Source of the DNA: Apoda limacodes
Taxonomy: Eukaryota > Arthropoda > Insecta > Lepidoptera > Limacodidae
Assembly (NCBI GenBank): GCA_946406115.1
Contig: OX291544.1
Span: 30,521,521-30,585,520, forward strand
Reading direction: 5' to 3'
DNA: 64,000 nucleotides
The position numbers were made by a program, and so were the translations under genes. Positions 21,755 to 33,100 of the stretch are shown here, one piece after another. Every line of letters starts with the position of its first letter. Within the stretch, counting starts at the first letter, position 1. The notes under the pieces are model-generated. The model worked only from the letters and a program-made list of their open reading frames with translations. It was not told where the DNA came from and did no database searches.

Positions 21755-23690
21755 CGAGGGTGCTAGCGATGACCGGCTATCAGCTGATCATCATTACATC
21801 GGTTTATGTCCCCCCTCTAAAGACTTGCTCGAGAGCGACCTTCAGTCGCTCTTAAATTTAAACAACGCCGTCATGGTTACCGGCGACGTAAATTGCCAGC
21901 TCTTCAGTCACTTCACCTCGACCAACTAGTTGACATCATCACTCCCATGATGCCCACCCACTTTCTCCATAACTTCCGCTGCAGCCCTGACGTGCTCGAC
22001 ATAGCACTTCTAAACAGTGTAAGGCTACGCTTTCGCTCCACAGAAGTGCTAGATGAACTTGACTCGGACCACCACCCTGTCCTTCTCCGATTAGGTTCCC
22101 CATCTGACACTTCTCCCGACACTAGAACTGTGGCGGACTGGGATTAATTAGAGCATTTACTCGAAAACCCCAGCTCGCCACATCTAGATCGCGTTCCCAA
22201 CAATATCTCGTTCGCAAATGACATTAACGTGGCTATTGACTTAATCACTAGCCAACTGACCGCCACCGTTGGCGAGTGCTCAAGAGTGCCGGTTGGTGAC
22301 TACCACCACCTAATCCTGCCTCAGCACATCAGATCGCTAATAACTGAGCATAATGCAGCCCGCCATAGACGCGATCGCGCTCCCTCTACCGAAAACAAAG
22401 CTCACCATAACGATTTACACCACCGTGTAAGATCAGCTGTAGCTGAGCTTCGCGCCCAACGTTTCGGTGATCTGATGTAGAATATCTCTTCTTCCCATCA
22501 AGTTTATTGGCACCTAGCCAGAGCATTGAAATCAGACACCTTCAACACCCTCCCTCCACTAGCTCGTTTAAACAACGTTCCCATGCTCGATGACGACGAG
22601 AAAACAAATTGCATTGCATCTAGCCTCCAAGGCCAATGTGCCTTAAGCACAGAAACTTTCAGTGAACGGTGAAGTGGAGCGCAAAGCATCTCTGCCTCCA
22701 CAGGATCCTCTGCCCTCCGTTACGGTCGACAAAGTCAAAAGACCTACGCTCCCGCAAAGCCCCATGTACAGACGGTATCTCTAACGATATCCTAAAGCGC
22801 CTTACTTTTCAACGCTGCTGTCGAAAATTGCATTTTTCCTTTTAAATGGGAAGATACAATTGATAAAGGCATCCACAGACCAAGGAAAGCTCGTGCAGAG
22901 CCTTCCTCTTACCGCCCTATAAGTTTACTAAAGTCCCCTGATAAACTTTATGAAAGCCTCCTCCTCGCTCGCTAACAGAACGCTCGAAAGGCATCTTAAT
23001 CGACGAGCAGTTCGGCTTCGGCGCCCAACACTCGTGCGTCCACCAAGTCCTCCGTATCACGGAACACATTATTACTGGCTTCCAACCAATATTAGGTAAG
23101 CCCCGTAATACGGGCGCTGTCTTTTTCGATGTAGCGAAAGCCTTCGACAAAGTCTGGCACAACGGTTTAATTTATAAACTGTACAACTATCAGTTGCCAG
23201 ACCGTCTCATACTTATCATACGATCCTATTTGTCAAACGCAGCTTTTGCTTTACACTAGAACGTACCCTCTCTTCATCTCGTCCTATGCAAGCAGGAGTT
23301 CCTCAAGGGTCCGTGCTCTACCCTGTCTTGTACCTTCTGTACACGAACAACATCCCTAAAACGTTAGGTACCCAATTATACCTCTTCGCGGACAATACCG
23401 CTATGAACACCACCGACAGACAAGTGAGTCGAATCACTAATAATAAATAAGAGACTTCAATCCGTAATCACCACCCTAAGCGAATGGTTTCGGAAATGGA
23501 GAATCAAAGTGAAGCCCGACAAAGGCTCTGCCGTTCTCTTAATCGTTTGCCGCCCTCAGAAACCATCTGCTCTCTTACTCTTTGGCCGTACCATTTCTTG
23601 GAGAAACAAGGCCAAATATCTCGGTGTGAGCATGGATAGGCGTCTAAACTTCCGCAATCACACCAAAATAGTTAGAGACCGAGTAGACAA
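21755..23690 (+). mobile_element. jockey-type LINE, endonuclease and RT, degenerate
   Basis: The endonuclease end reads TSVYVPP, VMVTGDVNCQL, PDVLDIALLNSV and LDELDSDHHPVLLRL. A linker with VRSAVAELRAQRFGDLM then leads to the RT: SSYRPISLL, FGFRAQHSCVHQV, GAVFFDVAKAFDKVWHNGLI (motif A), AGVPQGSVL (motif B) and LFADNTA, where the catalytic YADD has become FADN. The thumb has WRIKVKPDKG and KYLGVSMDRRL. Several frameshifts and the damaged motif C show it is dead. At 23690 the reading jumps back to endonuclease sequence. Confidence 0.8.
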
Positions 23691-23943
23691 ACTTGACTCG
23701 GACCACCGCCCTGTCCTTCTCCGATTAGGTTCCCCATCTGACACTCCTCCCGAAACTAGAACCGTGACGGACTGGGATAAATTAGAGTTAAGAAGTTGTT
23801 CTATTTGGAATTGGTTTTTGTGCCGCCGTAATATTTGTCCCTCCAATTCAAAAGTAGGATTTAGAAGATACTGGAATAGTAATAATGTAGTAATTTCGGT
23901 AAAAAACATTTATAAAGTATGGAAAAAATTCGTGTCATTGTAA
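23691..23943 (+). mobile_element. second jockey endonuclease end, joined in frame
   Basis: The piece 23691-23790 repeats 22056-22155 almost exactly (LDSDHRPVLLRLGSPSDT, WDKLE) and is fused in frame to the thumb of the preceding jockey copy. After WDKLE the frame goes into unrelated sequence and stops at 23943. It marks a junction between two copies or an internal duplication. Confidence 0.7.
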
Positions 23944-24184
23944 TTTATTATAAATTATAATTAATTTTTAGTATTTTGACTTACCATCATCGTAGGTATT
24001 TCAGAATTGTCTTTTTAGCCTATTTCGCGCCCAGTGTCCTCTATAATTAACGCGCACTTGGCCCGCGTGGGTGCCTAGTACGTAAGCGCAAACATTCTTC
24101 TTAGTAAGGAGGTCTTAGTAAGTGCCCAAAAGTGGGAAGTGTGGGTTGATACACTCATTCGTTTAGTTCTTTGTTTCAATATAC

Positions 24185-24270
24185 TAAGGTGACAAATAAG
24201 CATACGGCCCGCCTCGTGTTAAGCAGTCAACGCAGCCTATGGACGCTGAACCTTGTGCGTGACTAAGGTT
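24185..24270 (-). repeat. jockey-type LINE 3' UTR fragment
   Basis: On the minus strand it reads AGCGTCCATAGGCTGCGTTG, then a CTTAACACGAGGCGGGCCGT stretch and ATGCTTATTTG. This is the same 3' phrase as at 29391-29490 and 54370-54470 (GCGTCCATAGGC..CTTAC..CAGGCGG.CCGT). No coding part is attached. Confidence 0.55.
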
Positions 24271-24882
24271 TGAGGTATGAGGATATACTCCCTTATGGTT
24301 GCTAGCGATGCGATAGTAGAGAGGGGACAGGACGTGTGCATAGTTTTTAACAATTCCTCAGATATATACAATGGTTTACAAACATCAACTTAATCCACTG
24401 ATTTTATCTCGACTAGTATTGGCAAAAGTCATCAGTTGGCAGACTTTTTGGTAATTTTGTCGAGACTGGCCTTTTAGTAAAAGTAAAATAAAATATCAGA
24501 AGTCGTAGTAACGTCATTTCAGTATTTAAAATCAACATGACAATTTAAATTAAAAATAATAATGAGGATAAACTAAAAATAACAACAATAAAAATAAAAT
24601 TTTAAAAGACATTATTTAATACACCAAAAACATAAAGAAATCAACAGCTACTGAGTATTAAAAATAATCTTACATCAGACGTCCGAATACTAAAACCCTT
24701 TTTTTATTTATTAAATTTAATCTCTATTTTATTATATTATGCAGTCTCTTAAAATGTCGATATACCCATAGTATTATATGAACGTAAAATACCCAAAACT
24801 TTAGGTGTCGAGCTAATTATCTGTATGTATGTGTGTAAATTCTCAGTGTGTAAAGTAAACTCGGTAGAGTTGTATCCAGCTT
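24271..24882. other. AT-rich spacer
   Basis: No gene or recognisable repeat seen. Confidence 0.35.
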
Positions 24883-25541
24883 AGAAGAACTCATTCGCTG
24901 TGTGTACGGGGACATCAGTCATATAGCGCACCAGCAGAATTCTTGGGTATGTGAGCGCCCCATTTTGACGCCCAAAAATGATCAGCAATTAACCAATGCA
25001 TTCTCACGGGGAAATTGAGGGGAATGAAGTGGTCTACACCTCTATAAACACTTTCGTCGAGCAAGATGACGCCACTCATTATCCCGTGGAATTTCTGAAC
25101 CCTGTCAGCAAGTGGACTTCCAGCGCATACCATAAACCTGAAGGTCGGGTCCCGATTATGCTTCTTCGGAACCAAATTCCTCCGAAGTTGTGTAACGGGA
25201 CCCGCCTTAAAGTCATCTCGCTCCACAGACACCATTGAGGTGGAAATTCTTACGGGTTGTGACGTCGGCGAGGCAGTATTTATACCACGCATTCCCCTCA
25301 TATCTCATAACTTCCTGTTTCAGTTCAAGCGCGTACAGTTCCCCGTAAGTATTTGCTTCGCGATGACCATCAATAAGTCGCAGGCGCAGACACTGTGGGC
25401 AGCGGGTGTCGACCTCAGGACGCGCTGCTTCTCACACGGGCAGCTGTACGTCGCTTGCTCCCGCGTCACCAGTCCTGTCTCTCTTTACATTTTGGCTGCG
25501 GAGAGCCAAACCACTAATATTGTTTATCGAGAAGTCCTATA
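24883..25541 (+). mobile_element. Helitron Rep/helicase C-terminal fragment
   Basis: The frames give LEELIRCVYGDI, EVVYTSINTFVEQDDATHYP, GRVPIMLLRNQIPPKLCNGT (helicase motif region), VQFPVSICFAMTINKSQAQT (motif V/VI area), FSHGQLYVACSRVTSP and a stop after VVYREVL-like IVYREVL. This is the C-terminal end of the PIF1-like helicase of Helitrons. A frameshift at about 25235 splits it. The rolling-circle Rep domain and upstream helicase motifs are absent, so only a 3' part is left. No clear hairpin-CTRR terminus was found downstream. Confidence 0.8.
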
Positions 25542-26066
25542 AGTATGTATTTTTTCCCTATTCTGTATTCTTTATTCATTATTTTCTCCATCTGCTTTAG
25601 TCACAACTTATGACTTAATTCAGGAAAATCACCATAAAGTCATTTATTCAAAGCAGGCTGAAAATCAGCACTTTTTGAAGGTCAATTTTACAAAAGACAG
25701 TCTCCCTCTGTTACTGCTCTTCCTGTAGATATAAAACGTACAGAAGAAATGGGTAAATTTATAATTAGTTAAGTTACTATGTAAAGTTTCATGATCTAAT
25801 ATAAAGTAGTTTTTGAATACTAGCATTTATTACATAATACAGTTTAGAGGTAAGTTTGTGATTTTTTTCTATCAAGAAAATTTTATAGAATCGTGTTTTC
25901 GCTACACATAGTCCTTAGCATCAATCCTTAACTTTACTATATATTTATCACAAAGTGCTTGCTGCAGTAGTTTTGATATAACAAAGGATCATGCCAAGCA
26001 ATCTGAGTATGGACCCTTAATTATAACCATTATTATGCTTCCTCAATGAATTGCACTGTAGGATGT
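25542..26066. other. spacer after the Helitron fragment
   Basis: Probably Helitron 3' UTR grading into unknown AT-rich DNA. No terminus could be fixed. Confidence 0.35.
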
Positions 26067-26319
26067 CGTCATTATGGCATTGTTTAGTCTATTCTTTGAT
26101 CACGAATTGGGGCCCCAATTCTGACGTTGCTTTTCGAACATTAACATAATGTTTTAATAATATACACATGCTACGAACGTCTTTGCTATCGATTTAACGT
26201 CCATTTAAAATTACATTAAAATTGTTGGCGTCAACCCAAAACTTTTAGTCTATCTGTCTGCATGTTTGTTTCTTACGTCATAACGTAAAAATTACCTCAA
26301 AGCGATTTCTACTCGTATA

Positions 26320-26584
26320 AGTAAGTCGGCGACTCCTTCGCTCAGTGGGTAATGCCTTTCCGGCTAAACCGCGGAGCGTGAGTTTTATCTCGCATCGGAC
26401 AAACATTTATGTGATGAACATTTGTGTTTTTCTTGAGTCTTGGTATTTTCTATGTAATTGTGTTACTATTTTCAAAAAAATTGTATCCATTGTCTGGTAT
26501 TTATACGAGCTTCGCTAAGTTTGGACCGAAGATAGCGCTGTGTATATTGTCAAAAAAATATTTATCTTTTTACTATATTACTAT
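26320..26584 (+). repeat. tRNA-derived SINE-like unit, left arm
   Basis: An A-box-like TTCGCTCAGTGGGTAATGCC is followed by a worn B box (GTGAGTTTTATCTCG), then CATCGGACAAACATTT, GTCTTGGTATTTTCTATGT and TACGAGCTTCGCTAAGTTTG. This body is common in moth SINEs. The inverted copy keeps a better B box. Confidence 0.6.
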
Positions 26585-27249
26585 TGAGAAAGTAAAAAAT
26601 TATGAACATATGATTTAATTTTCATATTTTTACTACAAATCTAAGATCACTTAAACTAAGATGCGCTTCAAAGAGTGGATTCCTGTTACAGTCGTGAAAA
26701 CGCACCTTCACGTAAATGAAATCGCGGGCAAAAAGCAAGTATATATTTACTGAAGCTAAAGAAAAATTGATATGTTTTTTTGTAATGTGTCCATCCATTA
26801 CGCAAAAAGTGATCGCGTTTTTTATTTCTTTCGTTTCTTTGACACCACTAAGGTGGAAGACAAGCATACGGGCTGTGTGCAATTTAATTAATATAGTTGC
26901 CAAAATTGTTCCTGGTTTGTTATAAGCCTAAGCTTGGCGTACTTTCTTTTATTTCTATAAATTGAGATTTAGAAAAGCCAATGTAATAATGGAACATATT
27001 ATCATTTATAGTAGAGAGCGTTTAAAAGTGAAGTATTTTTTTTAATAAATTCACCATGTCTGTAGCTTGCCTAGGCAAAAACGTAGTGTACACCTGACGG
27101 GTGTTTGTTTCTATATCTTGCCATCCTTGTTGGTTATTATGTTATTGGCACACACGAGCACCCACTGGAATATAGAAGTTTTTTTTTTCACGGAGAATAA
27201 TAGACCTCTTACATATCTGTATTCTTCTCAAATTAGTATCATTGCATAA

Positions 27250-27590
27250 TACAAATATACAATGTCTTGTGTTAAAAGGCACTCTAGAGTATCCCTGCAT
27301 CGCCGATTAAACTTGTCATCATCTGTTTCTGCTCTGACATCTGCAATGACATTTCCAGGTTCTTGTGGCACGTCTGGTTGAACCTCGCCTTGAAGAACTT
27401 GCTGTGGTACGTCTTGAGTGTGTTGTTGAGGCTCTTAATTTAGATTCCCTTAAGGCTGTTGCTCAGGCTCATCTCGGAGTTCTAACTGTGATACTCGTAT
27501 GTGTGATTGACGAGCAATATAGCGGTGAGAACGTGCAATGCAGTTGACGCAAATCGGTTCTGCGCCATTAATCTGTAGGAAACTAACTGT
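27250..27590 (-). other. coding-like stretch inside the fold-back loop
   Basis: On the minus strand a frame reads INGAEPICVNCIARSHRYIA, then a Q/E-rich part with DVPQQVLQGEVQPDVPQEPG and DKFNRRCRDTLECLL, with a few stops. The CVNC and arginine-rich start recall N-termini of Helitron proteins, but this is a weak impression. It is a candidate remnant of an autonomous gene between the inverted arms. Confidence 0.3.
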
Positions 27591-27655
27591 GATAAAAACA
27601 AAATAAAAATGAGATAATTAAAACATGCTAGACAATAATAAAAATAATAATTAAC

Positions 27656-27935
27656 TATTAGTAATATCGTAAAAAGATAAATATTTTATTGACAATATAC
27701 ACAGCGCTGTCTTTGGTCCAAACTTAGCGAAGCTCGTATGGATACCAGACAATGGATACAATTTTTTCGAAAATAATTACACAATTACATAGAAAATACC
27801 GAGACTCAAGACAAACACAAATGTTCATTACATAAATGTTTGTCCGATGCGAGATCGAACCCACGCTTCGCGGTTCAGCCGGCAGGGCATTGCCCACTGA
27901 GCGAAGGAGTCGCCGACTTACTTATACGAGTAAAA
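27656..27935 (-). repeat. tRNA-derived SINE-like unit, right arm
   Basis: On the minus strand the B box GGTTCGATCTC (about 27850-27860) and A box CTCAGTGGGCAATGCC are intact, so this copy is closer to the ancestral SINE than the left one. The tail ends at the inner edge of the fold-back arm. Confidence 0.65.
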
Positions 27936-28090
27936 ATCGCTTTGAGATAATTTTTACGTAATGACGTAACAAAAAAACATACAGACAGATAGACCAAAAG
28001 TTTTGGGTTGACACCAACAATTATTATAGTGTTATTTTAAATGGACGTTGAATCGATAGGAAAGACGTTCGTAGCATGTGTATATTATTA

Positions 28091-28589
28091 CTAGAAGTAA
28101 ATATAAGCTGTTGGTGCATGATACACAAAATAAGTAACTCTTTTATGGGGCAATGTATACACTTTTACAACAAAGTTCCCAATAATATTCAAAAGCTATC
28201 AATAAGTAAATTTAATCTTTTATCAAGCAGGAACTTTGTGAAAAGGCATACTACAATATTTCAGACTATGGCGATGATAAAAATCCTTGGGACTGAAGAT
28301 GCTCAATTACAGGATGCATAGGTAAACCAAAAATAAAATGGAAATAATATAAAATTGTACGGCTTAAATTTTTTATTTAAAACATTGATTGTATTTTTAG
28401 TTTTTATGATGTTTTTTTAAAAGAGTAACTATCGAGTTTCTTGCCGGAATCTTCTCGGTAGAAATCAACAACATTGTGAACCGGAGGGAAGGTGGGAGGG
28501 TTTAAAAAAAAATTTATAACTTTGACGATTCAAAAGTGATTGTAATATCCTAATTTGAATAAACCATTTTGACTTTGACTTTTGACTTA
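28091..28589 (+). mobile_element. 5'-truncated LINE 3' end inserted in the right arm
   Basis: Comparison with the uninterrupted left arm fixes the insertion exactly. ATTA at 28087-28090 and 28590-28593 is a short target duplication. The piece encodes a LINE C-terminus (MGQCIHFYNKVPNNIQKLSI) and has the tail TTTGACGATTCAAAAGTG.. ending in TTTGACTTTGACTTTTGACT, frequent in lepidopteran LINEs. Confidence 0.75.
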
Positions 28590-28677
28590 ATTAAAACATT
28601 ATGTTGAAGTTCGAATCACGAGGTCAAAATTAGGGTCCCAATTCGTGATCAAAGAATAGACTAAACAATGTCATAAT

Positions 28678-29390
28678 GAAAATTAAAGAACATTATAGAT
28701 GTAAAAATATACGACCCAACCCGAAGCTGCGAGCACAAAACGGAAACGTAGAGAATTAAAGCAAATACTTTATACTTTAATTTATACTAACTGTAAACTG
28801 TAGCAATACAAGAAATTGGTAGACATTCTGGGGATAGTTCCAAAAAATTCCACGTTAATCCGAACTTGGAAAATGCCGACAAGTTACATAATTTATAAGG
28901 TAACTTACTTGAAGCGTTTTAGGCACATGTTGAAAAAATCGTAAAAATAACAATATGTTATGTAATAAAGTAACACCAAGTACAACAAAACGTAGATATT
29001 GTCAAGTAGATACAAAAGTCCGACAACAATGCTGACGATAAATAGGTAACATCACAGCATAGCTAATAGATGACTTTTACTTTGTCTATCGATCTCGATA
29101 TTGCCTAGTGTGGTATGAAAATGCGAAGCGGCGTGTGCGTTCAGGACACAACTCAGGGGCATACTGTTTGACCACCACTGCTGGTATACCGTCTAACCCA
29201 CTTTATAAACATCTAAAAAAAGCAACGCTCGCCGGTCCTCCCGCTGTGTTATGGAGATTTCCGGCATGGTTTTACCGCACCACGGTATAGTAGGTGATAC
29301 AGCGCCTTCATCGTTCATATTCGAGATTGAGGCAAAAAGACTGCCCAGTAAATCGTAAAAAAGAAGTTATTAGATATTTGATGGGTCGGC
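28678..29390. other. spacer, nothing recognised
   Basis: The short frame at 29108-29290 has no recognisable domain. No repeat ends were seen. Confidence 0.35.
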
Positions 29391-29490
29391 AGTGTGCGGG
29401 TTATGCGCTAGGTGTTGCAAGCTTCCATAGGCTGCAGTAGCCGCTTACCTAATAGATAATAGAGTTTGCCACGTTAATGGTATAAAAAAC
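29391..29490 (+). repeat. jockey-type LINE 3' UTR fragment
   Basis: GCTAGGTGTTGCAAGCTTCC and ATAGGCTGCAGTAGCCGCTT then AGTTTGCCACGTTAATGGTA. It shares the phrase with 54370-54470 and with the inverted copy at 24185-24270. Confidence 0.5.
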
Positions 29491-29846
29491 CTTTTAATGG
29501 TACAAGAATGGTATCTAAATTGTTTAGGCGGAAGAGCAAAGACTCGAGTTTTTAATTTCTGTACTGCCCATGTTACACATAATGTTTTGTATCATATTTG
29601 CGAGAAAACAAAGTTTTGGCTGAGGTTAAACCTTGTAATTGCTCGCTATTAGTGTGCGCGTAGTTCATATTTTGAACAGGCAGCTTTTATAAATACTTAA
29701 TAGCGTAGAGAATAGCAAATTTACAAAGAAAAAGCCCGTGGGATTAACTAAGGTTTAACTTTTCACCCGCTTTGCCTGCTCGTAATGACACTGTTTATGA
29801 GTAACTATGATGAGAAATTAATAAACGTGACTTTTACTTAATAATT

Positions 29847-29852
29847 TTTATT
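29847..29852 (-). terminator. AATAAA poly(A) signal of elongase A
   Basis: AATAAA on the minus strand 21 bases past the elongase A stop codon. A further AATAAA-like site occurs nearby. It is a likely 3' end signal. Confidence 0.5.
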
Positions 29853-29872
29853 TAATTTTTTTATAATTACTT

Positions 29873-30103
29873 TTAGTTTTTATGTTTATCTCTGCATAAT
29901 TGACTTCGAACGCCATTATTTGCATCTCCATTAGTTTTCTCAATTTTTGGATTCCTGACGTAAGTTTTAATATAAAAATCAATAAAGAGAACTAGTATAA
30001 AAAAATTTTGCGGCAAGAAGATTGCAGTAGTCCAACGAGGGTAGGCGCAGTCAGTCTTGAATACAAGAGTACTCATGTGAACGACGATCACAAAGAATTG
30101 GAA
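29873..30103 (-). CDS. elongase A exon 6 (C-terminus)
   Basis: Acceptor TTTCTGTTTCAG|TTC, 76 codons and a TAA. Encodes FQFFVIVVH, a hydrophobic span (FLPQNFFILVLFIDFY) and the usual polar tail after IKTYVRN. The tail is lysine-rich (RDKHKN) but does not match a strict KKXX ER-retrieval signal. Confidence 0.92.
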   Translation of the reverse strand, partial: FQFFVIVVHMSTLVFKTDCAYPRWTTAIFLPQNFFILVLFIDFYIKTYVRNPKIEKTNGDANNGVRSQLCRDKHKN

Positions 30104-33100
30104 CTGAAACAGAAAATAACAAAGATGACTTATACGTCTAGATACCGTGTTCAGGCCCACGAAACGAGCCAATCCGAGTACCTGAATTTTCAGGTACTTG
30201 CCATAACACTACATCATACGTAATCTGTGCGAATGATCTATCTAATCTTTTCCGAAACATTACACAAAAACATCTACATAAAACATGTTTTGTTCAATGC
30301 ATGTGTTGTCCCCTGCTTAGGCCCAAGTCTCCTGCTATGGTATTGTTGTTTGATGTATTTAAAAACATTTACTATCAAAGGACGCTGTCGTTTTATTGTT
30401 CTTTGTGTGTGTTCGTTTTGCAACGAAAATTGTTTGCAAAAAAAATAAAAGTCCACCTGAGCAAAGCCAAGAAGGGCCGCTAGTACCAAATAAAGGTAAA
30501 ATTTCTCCAATTTGGGATAATCACTTTAGGGTTGGTAACACCAAAATTACAGACAAAAAAACAGAAAAATGATAGTCGTATTAGCTGATTTACACACACA
30601 TAGCTAGGAAAGTGGCTCGCTCGTTGCTCAGATTTTTTGGGACACGGTATTTAGACGTATAATTCATCTTTGGAAAATAATTAATATAGTTTCAGCAACC
30701 ATTGCCATTTTATTTGAACGCCTTTCTTAATATATTATTATATAGGTATATGTATTATCATCTCTTACATAAAAAGTAATGCCTCAACCGCTCAGATTTC
30801 AATACAAACAATACCTAAATAAGGATTCTTAGGATAAGAGTATTACATGTAATTTTCTGTTCTTTTAAATTTCCCCTGTGCCAATTTTTTTGCCTTCCCG
30901 TTTAGCCGTTGAAGAAAAATTAAATCATGAAACTCAAGATTAAAATAAAAAGGTATCCTTTGTTCTTTTCTATTCTTCCAGTTTTTGCTGTGCCAAGAAT
31001 CAGGTCCCCTGTTGCTGCGATTCGACGTGAAGGAAAAAAAAAAATGTCAGTTGAACTCGAACACCGAGGGTTTGGTACTTAAAGGGTTTCTTAAAAATTT
31101 TTTTTAATTACCCTAAAATTGATAAGTTATCAAAAGAAAGTTTGTACGTACTACCTACCAATATTGACCGTATTATTTTAAGACCGTAAAATTTTCATAG
31201 ATTATCCTAAATCCATATGAAAAGAACTATCTTCTAAATAATGGCTGTCTCAAAACCTACTTCAAATTTAATTTTTTAACACAACACATTTGAAAATTGA
31301 TGTCGAGCCTTTTGACTAAAAATCAAGAATATATAGATATATATCACTTTTTTTGAAAAATAATCCCACAGGAGGTACAATAGGGGATGAAACTTTGTAT
31401 GGGAATCCTAATATTTCTATAAATAAATTAGGTAGCAAATAAATAATGAGGTGTTTGACAATTTTTCAAAATTTAACACCTAAGTGGATGAAACAGCGTG
31501 GCAAAGTTTGTATGGGGAATAATACGTTTATTAGCATATTAACTTAAAACTAGGAATGACTTTTCAGTGCAGTTAACGAAATACACATTTCAACGTTATG
31601 TAAAATTCGATCCCTAAGGGAGATAAAGGGGGTGGCAAAGTTTTATGAGAAATATTTATTTCTTTATGTCAAAATTCCTTCTTTGTATATACCTGTACAT
31701 ATCCTTCAACACAGTTAATGACACAAGTATTTTAGTCTTCACAAAAATCAGTCAGTTTTAAGGTCAAATCTACATATATAACTATATAAAAGGCGAGACG
31801 TTGCCTTATGAGTCCATTATCGCCCAGCTCAAAACGCTAAGAATACAAATTTGAAATTCGGACAAAGGGCTGGTTTTATATTGGAGACGTCGACGAAATT
31901 CGATCTCCCAGGAGGTGAGTTGAATAGTGGTTAATTAGGCCGACAAAGTGGTAAAATAATTAAAATACCTCTCTTACATGTAAAGTGGGGATGAATTTAT
32001 TTTCTCTTCTACCCCGTGTGTAGGGTGGCGTTGGATATCTCGTTGATTGAGGGTGTGTGAAAACCATTTTTCGAATTAGCGATACATTTGCGAAACATTA
32101 AGCTTTAAAGTGCAAATAATTGTTAGTACACAGTGCCATGAATGGCTGTTCCTGGGTGTGTGAAACAAATATGGGAGTAGCAAATCATGTAAAGAAATTA
32201 AAACGAAAACTATCATAGCTAAGTAGGCTTTACAACTTAAATATCTAACACTGTGAACGCTATACTATAACATCACTTTATGTGAACGAAATCATAGCGC
32301 GATCTAATTCGACGCCTACGCCATCTAGTTGGCAAATAGAAAACTATTGCAAAATTATTAGTGAAAAATTATAACACATCTAAGTTATGACTTTACACGA
32401 TTTTTTAACATAAAATAAATGGCTGTGTGAGTAGAATAATTAATAATTAAGAAGTCAAATATGCGTCGCTAGATTACACGTTGTTACAGAATGCGTTGAA
32501 GAAATAAAGGTTCACTGCTTGTTCCCAGTAGGTGATAGCGTGATAATATGTAGCCTATATGTTGACACGACTTCTTAATAATATTCGTGCCAAATTTGAA
32601 GTAAATCCATGCATTACTTTTTGAGTTTATCCCGAACATACATACAGACAAACAGACAAAAATTCTAAAAACTATATTTTTGGCTTCGGTATCGATTGTA
32701 GATCACACCCCAAGTATTCTTTTAAAAAAATATTCAATATACAGTTGTGACTTTCCTACAATTTTATTATATGTATAGATTATAAAAAAATAAAATTATA
32801 ACATTCTGAATACTAATACTTACAAAATACTTACGTTAGCTAAGCAAAATAGACAGGTATATAATCGGAAGTAATCTAAGGCACAAGACAGGAGGTATTT
32901 CAAAAAATGCTTACAATTTGCAGTTGAGTGATGTACTTCTTCCACCAAAGCGATTGTTTGATGCTCGGTACTGCAATGGTGAGGAGGTAGTAAGTGTACA
33001 TCACCATGTGAACCAAGCTGTTAATCAATCCGATAAAAGTTCCGTGTCCACCTGAAATTTTTGAAGGGTATACTAGTTTGGTGGGTCAGACGGTGTTGGT

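Larger units (their letters stand above)
26067..28677. mobile_element. long inverted-repeat element with SINE-like arms
   Basis: The left arm 26067-26584 returns inverted at 27656-28677, the right arm being lengthened by a 499-bp LINE insertion. The outer ends share ATTATGRCATTGTTTAGTCT, the inner ends AAATATTTATCTTTTTAC. Each arm contains a tRNA-derived SINE-like unit, but the arm homology extends about 200 bp outside that unit, so the whole arm is one duplicated unit. The 1.07 kb middle has no complete gene. It could be a fold-back transposon or two oppositely inserted copies of a longer SINE-bearing element. Confidence 0.65.

Noticed and set aside
24915..25301. 128-codon minus-strand ORF
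   Set aside because: Shadow of the Helitron helicase frame on the plus strand.
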